Of a stretch of DNA of 55,667 nt, positions 48,339-55,667 are shown in pieces; within the stretch, counting starts at the first letter, position 1, and every line of letters starts with the position of its first letter. Position numbers and translations under genes: made by a program. The notes below the pieces were generated by a model. The model was given only the letters and a program-made list of their open reading frames with translations. It did no database searches and was not told the origin of the DNA. Origin of the DNA: Sinomonas gamaensis (GTDB lineage: Bacteria; Actinomycetota; Actinomycetes; Actinomycetales; Micrococcaceae); contig NZ_SSCL01000020.1 in the NCBI RefSeq assembly GCF_005876955.1, positions 1 through 55,667 on the forward strand. The letters run 5' to 3'.

Positions 48339-49619
48339 ATGCACAAGAAGAGCCTTCTGGCCCTCTCAGTCGCGGTCGTCGCGGCCGTGGGCCTCAGCGC
48401 CTGCAACGGCGGCGGCAGCTCCGCATCCGGTGGAGGGGGCGGGGACGGGAAGACCCTCACCCTCGCCGCCACGACCAACGAGAAGCCCGCCCTCGACGCC
48501 GTCGTGGCGAAGTTCAAGGAACAGAACCAGGGCGTCGACGTCAAGTACACGACCTCAGCGCTCGACCAGTACCAGACCACCACCAGGACCCAGCTCTCCT
48601 CCGGAACCGCTCCGGACGTCGTGTTCGTCTGGCCGGGCGACGGCAACCCCATGGCCACCCGTGTCGTGGCCAAGGGCGGCTTCCTCGAGGACCTCTCCAG
48701 CCAGTCCTGGGCCAACAGCTTCCCCGCTGGCATCAAGCCCGTCACCCAGTACAACGGCAAGACCTACAGCGCCTCTGTCACGTTCTCCGGCATCGGCGCC
48801 GTCTACAACATGACCGCGATGAAGGCAGCCGGCCTCACCCCGCCGACCACCTGGAGCGGTCTCCTGCAGTTCTGCTCACAGGCAAAGGCCAAGGGCAAGA
48901 CCGCCTTCGAGCTCGGCGCCCAGACCAACTGGGTCACCCAGCTCATTCCATACTCCCTGACCCCGACCCTGGTCTACGGCCCGAACCCCAGCTTCCCGCA
49001 GGACATGGCGGACAAGAAGGCCACGTTCAGCGACTCGAAGTGGTCCGACGCGCTCAACAAGTACCTCGATATGCAGAAGGCCGGATGCTTCCAGGCCAAC
49101 CCGCTCGGCACCGACTACAACGCGAGCCTCACCGCGGTCGCCAAGGGCGAGGCCCTGAGCGTGATCCAAGTGAACTCCGCCGTGGCCGCCATCAACCAGC
49201 AGGCCCCCCAGGGCACGGAGCTGAACATGCTCCCGGTCCCCGCGACCGACAACGCATCGGAGACCCGCATGGCCGGCGCGGCAGGCTCCACCTACGGAGT
49301 CAACGCCAAGGCCAAGAACAAGGACCTCGCGATCAAGTTCGTGAACTTCCTCGAGAGCCCGGAGGGAATGAACCTCTACGCCCAGACCAACAAAGCGCTC
49401 CCCGCGGTCCCGAACGACAGCTTCAAGGTCGACCCGGCCCTGGCCACGCTGCAGCAATACCAGAAGGACGGGAAGACGGACGCGTTCATGGACCAGAACT
49501 GGCCCAACGCCCGCGTCCAACAGACCCTCTTCCAGGTCGTCCAGGACCTCCTAGCAGGAAAGACCGACGTCTCCTCGGCCCTGAAGCAGATGGACACCGC
49601 CTACAGCCAAGGTTCCTAA
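48339..49619 (+). CDS. Sugar ABC transporter substrate-binding lipoprotein
   Basis: 426 residues; signal peptide and lipobox VGLSACNG (Cys at about 22), then a Gly/Ser linker. The body is a CUT1 (SBP_bac_1) binding protein: VAKFKEQNQGVDVKYTTSA, GTAPDVVFVWPGDGNPMA, and MAGAAGSTYGVNAKAKNKDLAIKFVNFLESPEG. It captures the glycoside outside the cell for the two permeases. AAGGAGAGC precedes the ATG. Its position before the rhamnosidase gene points to a rhamnose-containing substrate. Confidence 0.92.
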   Translation: MHKKSLLALSVAVVAAVGLSACNGGGSSASGGGGGDGKTLTLAATTNEKPALDAVVAKFKEQNQGVDVKYTTSALDQYQTTTRTQLSSGTAPDVVFVWPGDGNPMATRVVAKGGFLEDLSSQSWANSFPAGIKPVTQYNGKTYSASVTFSGIGAVYNMTAMKAAGLTPPTTWSGLLQFCSQAKAKGKTAFELGAQTNWVTQLIPYSLTPTLVYGPNPSFPQDMADKKATFSDSKWSDALNKYLDMQKAGCFQANPLGTDYNASLTAVAKGEALSVIQVNSAVAAINQQAPQGTELNMLPVPATDNASETRMAGAAGSTYGVNAKAKNKDLAIKFVNFLESPEGMNLYAQTNKALPAVPNDSFKVDPALATLQQYQKDGKTDAFMDQNWPNARVQQTLFQVVQDLLAGKTDVSSALKQMDTAYSQGS

Positions 49620-49657
49620 CCCCTTGCGGCCCGCCCCCCGGCCGCAAACGAACTCCT

Positions 49658-49692
49658 CCGGCGGCGGTGGCCCTTCGGGCCGCCGCCGCCGG
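49658..49692 (+). terminator. Hairpin between binding protein and rhamnosidase genes
   Basis: CCGGCGGCGGTGGCCC and GGGCCGCCGCCGCCGG pair with one mismatch around a TTC loop. In this position it may stabilise the upstream mRNA and reduce read-through, giving more binding protein than enzyme. Confidence 0.7.
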
Positions 49693-49727
49693 TGCACTCA
49701 CCACCACCGATCCTTGGGAAGAAGGCC

Positions 49728-52346
49728 ATGACCCTCCCGGCATCAGCCACATCGACACCGCAGACCGCAACCCCAACAGTGAACCGAGTCCGTGCCGAGC
49801 ATCACCGCGAAGCACTCGGCATCGCCGACACACGCCCCCGCCTCTCGTGGCAGACCGAAGCACCGGAAGGCTGGGCCCAGAGGCAGTACGAGGTGTCCCT
49901 GGCCCGTCCCAGCGGCCAACGTCAGACGAAGACAGTGGCTTCGCCGGAATCGGTGCTGGTCGAGTGGCCGTTCGACCCCCTGGGCTGCCGCGAGCGGGTC
50001 GAGGTCCGAGTCCGCGTCTGGGGTGCCGACGACGAGCCCAGTGAATGGAGCGCGCCCCTGCCGGTGGAAGCAGGCCTGCTCTCGGCCGGCGACTGGACCG
50101 CCGAAGCGGTCTCTCCCGCCTGGGAGGAGGACCGTGACGCAGACAACCCGCCAGCCCTGCTGCGGCGGTCCTTCGGCCTCGGGCCGGGCGTCGCGTCCGC
50201 CCGCCTCTACGTCACCGCCCACGGGGTGTACGAGGTCGAGATCAACGGCCAGCGCGTCGGGGACGAGGTGCTCGCCCCGGGCTGGACCAGCTACCACCAT
50301 CGCCTCCTCTACTCGACCTTCGACATCACAGACCTTCTCCAGGAGGGCGAGAACGCCGTCGGCGCCTGGCTGGCAGACGGCTGGTTCCGCGGCCGTATCG
50401 GCTTCAAGGGCGGGAAGCGGAACGTCTACGGCGACCGCACCGCCCTGCTCGCACAGCTCGAGATCACCTACACCGACGGACGCCGCGAGACCTTGGCCAC
50501 CGACGAGAACTGGAAGGCCTCCCGCGGGCCCATCACCCTCGCCAGCCTCTATGACGGCGAACGCTACGACGCCCGCCTCGAGCAGCAGGGCTGGTCCCGG
50601 CCAGGCTTCGACGACTCCTCCTGGGCAGGGGTCCGCATCGCGGGCCTGGACAAGTCCACCCTCGCGGCCCCAGCCGGCCCCCCCGTACGCTGCACGGAAG
50701 AACTCGCCCCCCAGAGGATCTGGGTTTCGCCCTCCGGCAAGACCCTCGTCGACTTCGGCCAAAACCTCGTCGGCCGCCTGAGGCTCGCCCTCGCCGGCAA
50801 ACCCGGCCAGACCGTCACCCTGCGTCACGCCGAAGTGCTCCAGGACGGCGAGCTCTACACCCGCCCACTCCGGCTCGCGGCCTCCACCGACGAGTACACC
50901 CTCGCGGACGAAGCGAAGCACACATGGGAGCCGCGCTTCACCCTGCATGGCTTCCGCTACGCCGAGATCACCGGCGCCGTCGATGCCGTCGACCTGGAAG
51001 CGCTCCGGGCCCGCGTCCACCACACCGACATGGAGCGCACCGGATGGTTCGAATGCTCCGACCCGCTCCTGAACCGCCTCCACGAGAACATCCTGTGGAG
51101 CATGCGCGGGAACTTCGTCAGCATCCCCACCGACTGCCCTCAGCGCGACGAGCGCCTAGGCTGGACCGGGGACATCCAGGTCTTCGCCCCAACCGCCTCG
51201 TTCCTGTACGACTGCTCAGGGATGCTCGCCGGATGGCTCAAGGACGTCGCCAACGAGCAGCTCCCCGACGGAACCGTCCCCTGGTACGTCCCATGGGTCC
51301 AGGCCGGAAGCTGGGACGAGACGATCCCGGGCGCGGTGTGGGGTGATGTTGCAGTATTGACCCCTTGGACGCTGTTCGAGCGATTCGGCGACAAGGGGGT
51401 GCTCGCAGAGCAATACGCGAGCGCCAAGGCGTGGGTCGACCTCATGGCCGAACGGGCCGGCGAGAACCACCTTTGGGATGAGGGATTCCAGCTCGGGGAC
51501 TGGCTCGATCCGGCAGCCCCCCCGCACGATCCAGCCGACGCCCGCACCGACCGGCACCTCGTGGCCTCTGCCTACTTCGCTTGGTCAGCCCGCCACCTCT
51601 CCCGCATCGCAGGGGTCCTGGAAAAAGCCGAGGACGAACGGCACTACGCCGAGCTTGCCGAACAAGTCAGGGAGGCCTTCGCACGTCGCTACGTCCGGGA
51701 TGACGGGACGATGACCAGCGATGCCCAGACCGCCTATGCCCTCGCCCTCGTGTTCGACCTGCTCCCAGCAGGTCAGCAGCGGCAACGGGCAGCCGATCGG
51801 CTCGCCGAGCTCGTGACCCAGTCCTCGAACCGGATCGCCACGGGCTTCGCCGGAACGCCCGTGATCAGCGATGCCCTAACGATCGGTGGCCACATCGCCT
51901 CGGCCTACGATCTGCTCAAGGAAGAGGAGTGCCCCTCTTGGCTCTACGCCGTCAAGCAGGACGCCACGACCATCTGGGAACGCTGGGACTCGATGCTCCC
52001 CGACGGCACGGTCAACCCCGGCGAGATGACTTCCTTCAACCACTACGCCCTCGGCGCGGTCGCAGACTGGATGCACCGGGTAGTCGCGGGCATCGCCCCC
52101 GCCGAACCCGGCTACCGACGGATCAACTTCCGCCCTCAACCGGGGGGTGGCCTTTCCCACGCCTCCGCCCGTCACGAGACTCCCTACGGGACGGCATCGA
52201 TAGCCTGGCGGCTCGGCAACGACAGACTCGAGGTGGAAACGCTCGTTCCCACAGGGACCACCGCCGTCCTCGAGCTCCCCGGCGCCGACCCCGTCGAGCT
52301 CTGTCCCGGACGGCACCAGAACTCCGCAGCGTTTGTCCTCGCATGA
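49728..52346 (+). CDS. Alpha-L-rhamnosidase (GH78)
   Basis: 872 residues from ATG 49728. Domain order is typical of GH78: an N-terminal Ig-like domain (NRVRAEHHREALGIADTRPRLSW), the Bac_rhamnosid_N jelly roll (ASARLYVTAHGVYEVEING), a concanavalin-like part (VDFGQNLVGRLRLAL), then the six-hairpin catalytic domain with CPQRDERLGWTGDIQVF (about 470-485; acidic acid/base region) and TTIWERWDS (about 747). It has no signal peptide, so it removes terminal alpha-rhamnose inside the cell after import. Last gene of the LacI-controlled operon. Confidence 0.93.
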   Translation: MTLPASATSTPQTATPTVNRVRAEHHREALGIADTRPRLSWQTEAPEGWAQRQYEVSLARPSGQRQTKTVASPESVLVEWPFDPLGCRERVEVRVRVWGADDEPSEWSAPLPVEAGLLSAGDWTAEAVSPAWEEDRDADNPPALLRRSFGLGPGVASARLYVTAHGVYEVEINGQRVGDEVLAPGWTSYHHRLLYSTFDITDLLQEGENAVGAWLADGWFRGRIGFKGGKRNVYGDRTALLAQLEITYTDGRRETLATDENWKASRGPITLASLYDGERYDARLEQQGWSRPGFDDSSWAGVRIAGLDKSTLAAPAGPPVRCTEELAPQRIWVSPSGKTLVDFGQNLVGRLRLALAGKPGQTVTLRHAEVLQDGELYTRPLRLAASTDEYTLADEAKHTWEPRFTLHGFRYAEITGAVDAVDLEALRARVHHTDMERTGWFECSDPLLNRLHENILWSMRGNFVSIPTDCPQRDERLGWTGDIQVFAPTASFLYDCSGMLAGWLKDVANEQLPDGTVPWYVPWVQAGSWDETIPGAVWGDVAVLTPWTLFERFGDKGVLAEQYASAKAWVDLMAERAGENHLWDEGFQLGDWLDPAAPPHDPADARTDRHLVASAYFAWSARHLSRIAGVLEKAEDERHYAELAEQVREAFARRYVRDDGTMTSDAQTAYALALVFDLLPAGQQRQRAADRLAELVTQSSNRIATGFAGTPVISDALTIGGHIASAYDLLKEEECPSWLYAVKQDATTIWERWDSMLPDGTVNPGEMTSFNHYALGAVADWMHRVVAGIAPAEPGYRRINFRPQPGGGLSHASARHETPYGTASIAWRLGNDRLEVETLVPTGTTAVLELPGADPVELCPGRHQNSAAFVLA

Positions 52347-52418
52347 ATTAGCCCTGAGGGAGCCAACCTCGGAGAAGTAGTCGCCAGAGAGCCCCAGCCA
52401 ACGGCTTCCAACGCACGG

Positions 52419-52460
52419 ACGGACGGCCTATCTGCCGATACCTTCAGATAGGCCGTCCGT
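52419..52460. terminator. Terminator of the rhamnoside operon
   Basis: ACGGACGGCCTATCTG and CAGATAGGCCGTCCGT form a perfect 16-pair stem with a ten-base loop, followed by TCT. It lies 72 bases after the rhamnosidase stop. Confidence 0.85.
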
Positions 52461-52697
52461 TCTCGGTAGACAGACGTCCAGATTGGGAACCAGACCTGCT
52501 TTTCACCGAGAATGTCGGGAGCTATCCATGAATCATCGATCGGCCTTGAGAGCAAATTCCTACTGCTCATCCCAAGTGCTGAACACATTCGCGCCGCTCC
52601 CAGCTTGGACCAAGAAGGAGCCATTCACGGATAGATCTGGCTGCCTCTGTTCCAACAGGGTCAAGCTCCTCCGATTCTCTGTACTGAAGCGAAACGC

Positions 52698-52728
52698 TCG
52701 CCTACTTGGAAGAATCCCAAGTAGGCGA
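52698..52728. terminator. Second hairpin in the metabolic/accessory junction
   Basis: TCGCCTACTTGG and CCAAGTAGGCGA form a perfect 12-pair stem with a seven-base loop. It may face the other way. Apart from these two stems, 52347-52855 contains no gene I can support; short frames there lack coding character. Confidence 0.65.
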
Positions 52729-52864
52729 CCGATGTCACGCAACTAGGCCCGGTTCTTCCACCTAGACCCGTTTCTCACATCCTCTGCTGCCTCATCATCA
52801 GCTGCTCAAAGCTGGCTCGGCGGGCGCGGGCACCGCGGCAGATGGTTCCGTACACATGGTGTTC

Positions 52865-53097
52865 ATGGAGCACAGCACCCCGGCGACTGAACCTGAGTTC
52901 ATCGACGCCGCGGCATCTTCGTCCGCCTCCCCGGCGAGGCCCGCGGCGCCTGGCTTACCCCGAAGTACACCCGCAACGACCGCCGCGTCCACGCCGCCCT
53001 CGCCCGCACTCCAGAGGAGCTCGAGAAGTTCGAGCGTGTCGCGGCCAAGCTCCGCGAGGAGAACCCGGACGCCCTCGTCGAAGTCCGCAAGCTCTGA
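52865..53097 (+). pseudogene. Hypothetical gene with one frameshift
   Basis: Starts MEHSTPATEPEFIDAA (ATG 52865, or 52856 as MVFMEHS...). At about 52910 the sensible reading shifts to GIFVRLPGEARGAWLTPKYTRNDRRVHAALARTPEELEKFERVAAKLREENPDALVEVRKL-stop. The C-terminal part is clearly protein-like and helical. One base too many (GCCGCGGC) explains the break. A TACACATGG motif covers the upstream start. Family unknown. Confidence 0.55.
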
Positions 53098-53109
53098 AAG
53101 GCCAAGCGC

Positions 53110-53361
53110 ATGACTGCCACTGCCCCTGAGCCCGGCGACGCCCTCGCCGAGGCGATCACCACGAACGCCCGCGAGATCCGTGTCCTCCTGCTCGTGCAAA
53201 AGGGCTACACGAAGACGATGGCCGAGCGGACCTATGACCAGGACCCCGAGGCGCGGAAGGTGTTCGTCGATCTCGCCGGCGCCCAGGCCCGCCGCATCGT
53301 CGCCGCCCTCGGCCAGGACTGGGACACCCTCGCCGAATCGACCCGCTCCCCGGAGCGCTGA
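53110..53361 (+). CDS. Hypothetical small helical protein
   Basis: 83 residues, MTATAPEPGDALAEAITTNAREIRVLLLVQKGYTKTMAERTYDQDPEARKVFVDLAGAQARRIVAAL... . Predicted all-helical and soluble. No family recognised. It follows the frameshifted gene by 12 bases and belongs to a run of small phage- or plasmid-type genes. Confidence 0.6.
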   Translation: MTATAPEPGDALAEAITTNAREIRVLLLVQKGYTKTMAERTYDQDPEARKVFVDLAGAQARRIVAALGQDWDTLAESTRSPER

Positions 53362-53364
53362 GCC

Positions 53365-53544
53365 GTGTCCCGCAGCGACCGCGACCGGCGGCACCGGCCG
53401 CACTCCCCCAAGCGGTGCCCGGAGTCCGCCAACGGCGGCTGCAGCTAGTGCGTCACCGGCGACGAGAAGCGGCCCGCACGGCGCCGCGACCGGCACAGTG
53501 CGAAGGCCGAGACCCGGAAGGCCCGTACCGAACCCGACGAATGA
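53365..53544 (+). pseudogene. Cys-containing small gene with in-frame TAG
   Basis: GTG 53365 gives VSRSDRDRRHRPHSPKRCPE then SANGGCS, a TAG, and without frame change CVTGDEKRPARRRDRHSAKAETRKARTEPDE-TGA at 53544. The cysteines on both sides of the stop (K-R-C...G-C-S-stop-C) look like a small zinc-binding unit. Highly basic, so a DNA binder is possible. Confidence 0.45.
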
Positions 53545-53728
53545 TCCACGTCCCAGCTGAAGCCCGCGCCTCGACACCGGTGCGGCTTCACTGCTGTCCG
53601 AAAGTGCTCCTCTCACCTGCGATGACTCGCCGCGCAACATACCGGAGACCTCTACTGAGAGCGGCCTTGCACATGTACAGTCATGCCAATGCCGGGAGGG
53701 GACCCCGGCCCAGCAAGGGGGACCACAC

Positions 53729-53947
53729 ATGGTTTCGATCAGCCCCGCAGCGGCGATGGTGCGGCTGCGGCCCGGCGACGTGTTCGCGCTCAGCTCCGGC
53801 ACGGACACCCGCGAAGGCACGGTGCTCACCGTCGACCTGCGCGGGATCATCCGCTTCCGGGATGGTGCCACCGGCAAAACGCTCATGGCCGACCTCGCCC
53901 ACTGGGACGCCGTCCAGGTGCCGGCCCGGCTGAGGGCTGCCTCATGA
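53729..53947 (+). CDS. Hypothetical protein, beta-rich
   Basis: 72 residues, MVSISPAAAMVRLRPGDVFALSSGTDTREGTVLTVDLRGIIRFRDGATGKTLMADLAHWDAVQVPARLRAAS. The pattern of short strands resembles a small KOW/SH3-like barrel. The start lies inside a CACACATGG motif. It overlaps the next gene by ATGA and shares a similar layout with it, so the pair may be an old duplication. Confidence 0.6.
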   Translation: MVSISPAAAMVRLRPGDVFALSSGTDTREGTVLTVDLRGIIRFRDGATGKTLMADLAHWDAVQVPARLRAAS

Positions 53948-54156
53948 GCCCCCGTGCCCTCCGGATCGAATCCCACGACGAGCTCCATCCCGGCGACGGC
54001 GTCCTGGTCTTCGCCAACGACCGGTACATCGTCGGCCTCGTCGTCTCCACCGCACCCGGCACCCTGGTCTTCGAGCGCCAGGACACCAACGAGCAGATCA
54101 CCGTCGATCTGAAAGACGCAGTCGTCTTCCTCATCGAAGGCGGACTCCCCGGCTGA
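53944..54156 (+). CDS. Hypothetical protein, beta-rich
   Basis: 70 residues, MSPRALRIESHDELHPGDGVLVFANDRYIVGLVVSTAPGTLVFERQDTNEQITVDLKDAVVFLIEGGLPG. It shows the same P-G-D-x-V ... strand ... V-D-L ... order as the preceding protein. Small barrel fold likely, role unknown. Coupled to the upstream gene by ATGA. Confidence 0.6.
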   Translation: MSPRALRIESHDELHPGDGVLVFANDRYIVGLVVSTAPGTLVFERQDTNEQITVDLKDAVVFLIEGGLPG

Positions 54157-54197
54157 CACCCCAGCCCGCGTCCCCGGCGAGCGTCCAGCTCGCACAT

Positions 54198-54680
54198 ATG
54201 ATCGGGCGCGTGAGCTCCACCCCGCCCCGCCCCAAACGCCTCCGCGAAGACTTCGGCCTCGACGCCGCCTGGCTCGCCGCCCGCATCGAGGAGAGCCCCC
54301 TCGTCCTCGGGGTCGGGACCGGTCTGCCGGCGTTCGAGCGCACCATTCTCCACGAGCGTCCCGATCAGTTCGCCGTCATCCTCTTCCACCCCGCCGACGG
54401 CGTCCGCCGCATCGTCGAGGTTCAGCTCGGCGCCGCCGACCAGGAGCAGATCGCCCGCGCCCTCCAGCACTGGGAGGACGAACGTGTCCGGCTCCCCCGC
54501 GTCGAGCACCGGGTGGCGATCGCCGCCGAACGCATCCCTGACGAAGTCGCCCAGGCTGCGGCCCGAGTCGCCAAGGCGGTCCCGCTCGAGGTCATCGAGC
54601 TGCACGCGGAGAAGACCGGGAACATCGTCGCCGTCCTTGGCGAACCCGTCCAGCTCCCCGATGCTGAGGCCGAGCACTGA
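54198..54680 (+). CDS. PD-(D/E)XK-like protein
   Basis: 160 residues. The stretch VRRIVEVQLGAADQEQIARALQHWEDERVRLPRVEHRVAIAAERI resembles an uncharacterised PD-(D/E)XK-type family whose members read 'EVQLGATD..HI.RTI.YW..ER.RYPQY.H.AV..AE.IT'. Here E-x-Q takes the place of the usual E-x-K, as in that family. Nuclease activity is therefore possible but unproven. GTG 54210 (VSSTPPRP...) is an alternative start. A CGCACATATG motif precedes it. Confidence 0.6.
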   Translation: MIGRVSSTPPRPKRLREDFGLDAAWLAARIEESPLVLGVGTGLPAFERTILHERPDQFAVILFHPADGVRRIVEVQLGAADQEQIARALQHWEDERVRLPRVEHRVAIAAERIPDEVAQAAARVAKAVPLEVIELHAEKTGNIVAVLGEPVQLPDAEAEH

Positions 54681-54810
54681 TCTGCACGGCAGGGCGGTAG
54701 CCCCCTGACAGCGACCACTCATCCCGCGCCGACCGTCCGGGGAGGCGTGGGCCGGGCGATAGCCCCGACCGGATGGGCCCGGCTGCCGGTGACGTGGTGG
54801 CCATATTAAG

Positions 54811-55480
54811 AAGGGCTCGGTCGCTGCGCGACCTCGCCCGGAGGGCGTTGCGTCGCCCCTCCTCGTCCGGCGTCTCGTTCCCCTTGGTTCCGCGCTTCGC
54901 TGCGTTCACCGTGACGGTTCCCCTTTGGGCCGCTGCGCGGCCCCGGTGCGCGGGGCGGCGCCCGGTCCGCGCGGCGGGCCGGGTGGCGTGCGCCCCGTGC
55001 CGGGGCGCTGCCCGCGTGCTGGGTGGCCTCGTCCTCGGGTCGGCCCTGTCATGGCTGGGTGCCATGACATGAAGGGCGGCGACTTGATTGCGGCCTTCGG
55101 CCGCGGGCCCGTGGCGTCCCCCAGTATGTGCCTCGTCTCGGGCTTCATGGCGGGGAGCAAGGGCGGCTGCGCCGCCGGTGCCGTCGTCGGCCGGTCCGCC
55201 GGTTCGGCTGGCCGTCGCGCTTCGACCCGTCCCCCCGCTTCGTGCTCCTGCCCGTGCATCGTCACGGCGAGCAAGGCGGCTGCGCCGCCGGGACCGTCGT
55301 GTCCACCGTGGCGTGCCCCGTCACGCCACCCCGATCCGTGAACCCGAGGGGCCTTGCGTGGGCGGCACACTCCCGGGGCGAAGCCCCTCCCTGGTGGCCG
55401 TGCCCCGACACGCCACCACTCCGCCCAGCGCACCGCACCCCTTCACGCTCCACCAGCCCGCCCCACGGGCGGGCCCACAC
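54811..55480. repeat. Field of three-base-loop hairpins, telomere-like
   Basis: No gene is supportable in 54681-55611. Instead there are at least six perfect short palindromes with three-base loops: GGTCGC-TGC-GCGACC (54819-54833), GGGCCGC-TGC-GCGGCCC (54927-54943), GCGGCC-TTC-GGCCGC (55090-55104), GGCGGC-TGC-GCCGCC (55162-55176 and again 55275-55289) and GGGGC-GAA-GCCCC (55375-55387). There are also GCGCCCC/GGGGCGC and TGGCGTG/CACGCCA stems with longer loops. The GCTNCGC centre is the hallmark described for telomeres of actinobacterial linear replicons. Confidence 0.5.
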
Positions 55481-55554
55481 CCCCGCACACCACCCTCACC
55501 CGACAAACCCGACCCTCCTGGCACCCACCCGGGGGCGCAGCTGTCGGCGACTCG

Positions 55555-55667
55555 TGAAGACTGACCCTCTGGGGTCGCGTGAATTTTGACCCCCTCCGCG
55601 ACGCTTGGAGGGTGTTGGGAGTGGAGGATTGGGCCGAGATCCGTCGTCTGCATCGCGCGGAGGGCGT
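55555..55667 (+). mobile_element. Left end of an IS21-family element (runs off the window)
   Basis: GACTGACCCTCTGGGGTCGC and TGAATTTTGACCCC give the repeated TGACCC motifs seen at IS21-type left ends, directly followed by an IstA-like start. The rest lies beyond the window. Confidence 0.55.
55612..55667 (+). CDS. IS21-type transposase IstA, N-terminal fragment
   Basis: The last 56 bases encode VLGVEDWAEIRRLHRAEG, cut by the window edge. The phrase EDWAEIRRLHRAEG is the conserved opening of actinobacterial IS21/IstA transposases, just before their helix-turn-helix. GTG 55612 or GTG 55621 may be the start; GGAGG at 55607 favours the second. Confidence 0.7.
   Translation, partial: MLGVEDWAEIRRLHRAEG

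Noticed and set aside
47426-50044. Long plus-strand open frame over the permease, binding-protein and rhamnosidase starts
   Set aside because: Shifted frame of genes with strong family matches; the product is Arg/Pro/His-rich with no domain.

Overview
The window is high-GC DNA with frequent GTG/TTG starts and gene families typical of Actinomycetota, such as DUF2637, stand-alone helicase-associated domains, 'RPAGxPxGGQFA' proteins and MsiK-type sugar ABC operons that lack their own ATPase. A Micrococcaceae member (Arthrobacter/Sinomonas-like) is my best guess. That is inference; there is no rRNA or marker gene here. I see no tRNA, rRNA or CRISPR array.

There are two kinds of DNA. Accessory DNA fills about 1-30.6 kb and 52.4 kb to the end. 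It holds small unknown genes, lipoproteins, an IS110-family element, the start of an IS21-type element, remnants of toxin-antitoxin modules, phage-like or plasmid-like replication genes, and many genes broken by single-base shifts or single stop codons. A metabolic block at 30.7-52.4 kb is fully intact and well ordered.

Accessory layout: 0-3.5 kb has a broken gene, a 33-bp palindrome, a metallophosphoesterase operon, a degenerate array with exact 12-bp periodicity, and decayed MNT and Phd/RelE genes. 3.7-5.4 kb is an IS110 element with a possible bridge-RNA region. 5.7-10.8 kb groups orphan proteins (barstar-like, DUF4238, DUF695, unknowns). 11-16 kb has an HNH-like lipoprotein, DUF2637, DUF3841 and unknowns. 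16.3-24.3 kb is a replication-type module: a decayed Cas4/RecB-like nuclease, then a toprim/SF3-helicase primase with one frameshift, bounded by two ~325-bp direct repeats. Each repeat carries GACCGAC iterons in opposite orientation at its ends and an AT-rich core. 24.2-30.4 kb has a TIR-like defence effector with an unusual C-terminal domain, then small phage- or plasmid-type genes. 52.8-54.7 kb resumes the same kind of small genes. 54.8-55.5 kb is a non-coding field of three-base-loop hairpins resembling actinobacterial linear-replicon telomeres, followed by the IS21-type start.

Metabolic layout: a beta-glucoside PTS operon (EIIBCA, 6-phospho-beta-glucosidase, LicT/BglG antiterminator, HPr) with a RAT/terminator leader; an aldo/keto reductase and a metallo-hydrolase; a redox or detoxification cluster around an XRE regulator (cupin and aldo/keto reductase on one side; CMD protein, zinc alcohol dehydrogenase, MFS pump, quinone oxidoreductase and DUF2255 on the other); and a LacI-controlled rhamnoside system (two ABC permeases, binding protein, GH78 alpha-L-rhamnosidase) with two identical perfect operators.

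The strongest leads are the duplicated iteron element around the 6-kb replication module, the 12-bp centromere-like array, the telomere-like hairpin field, and the TIR-like effector with its extra domain. Together they suggest remnants of an actinobacterial plasmid or phage-like replicon around an intact sugar-use island. The clustering of frameshifts could also partly reflect assembly errors.
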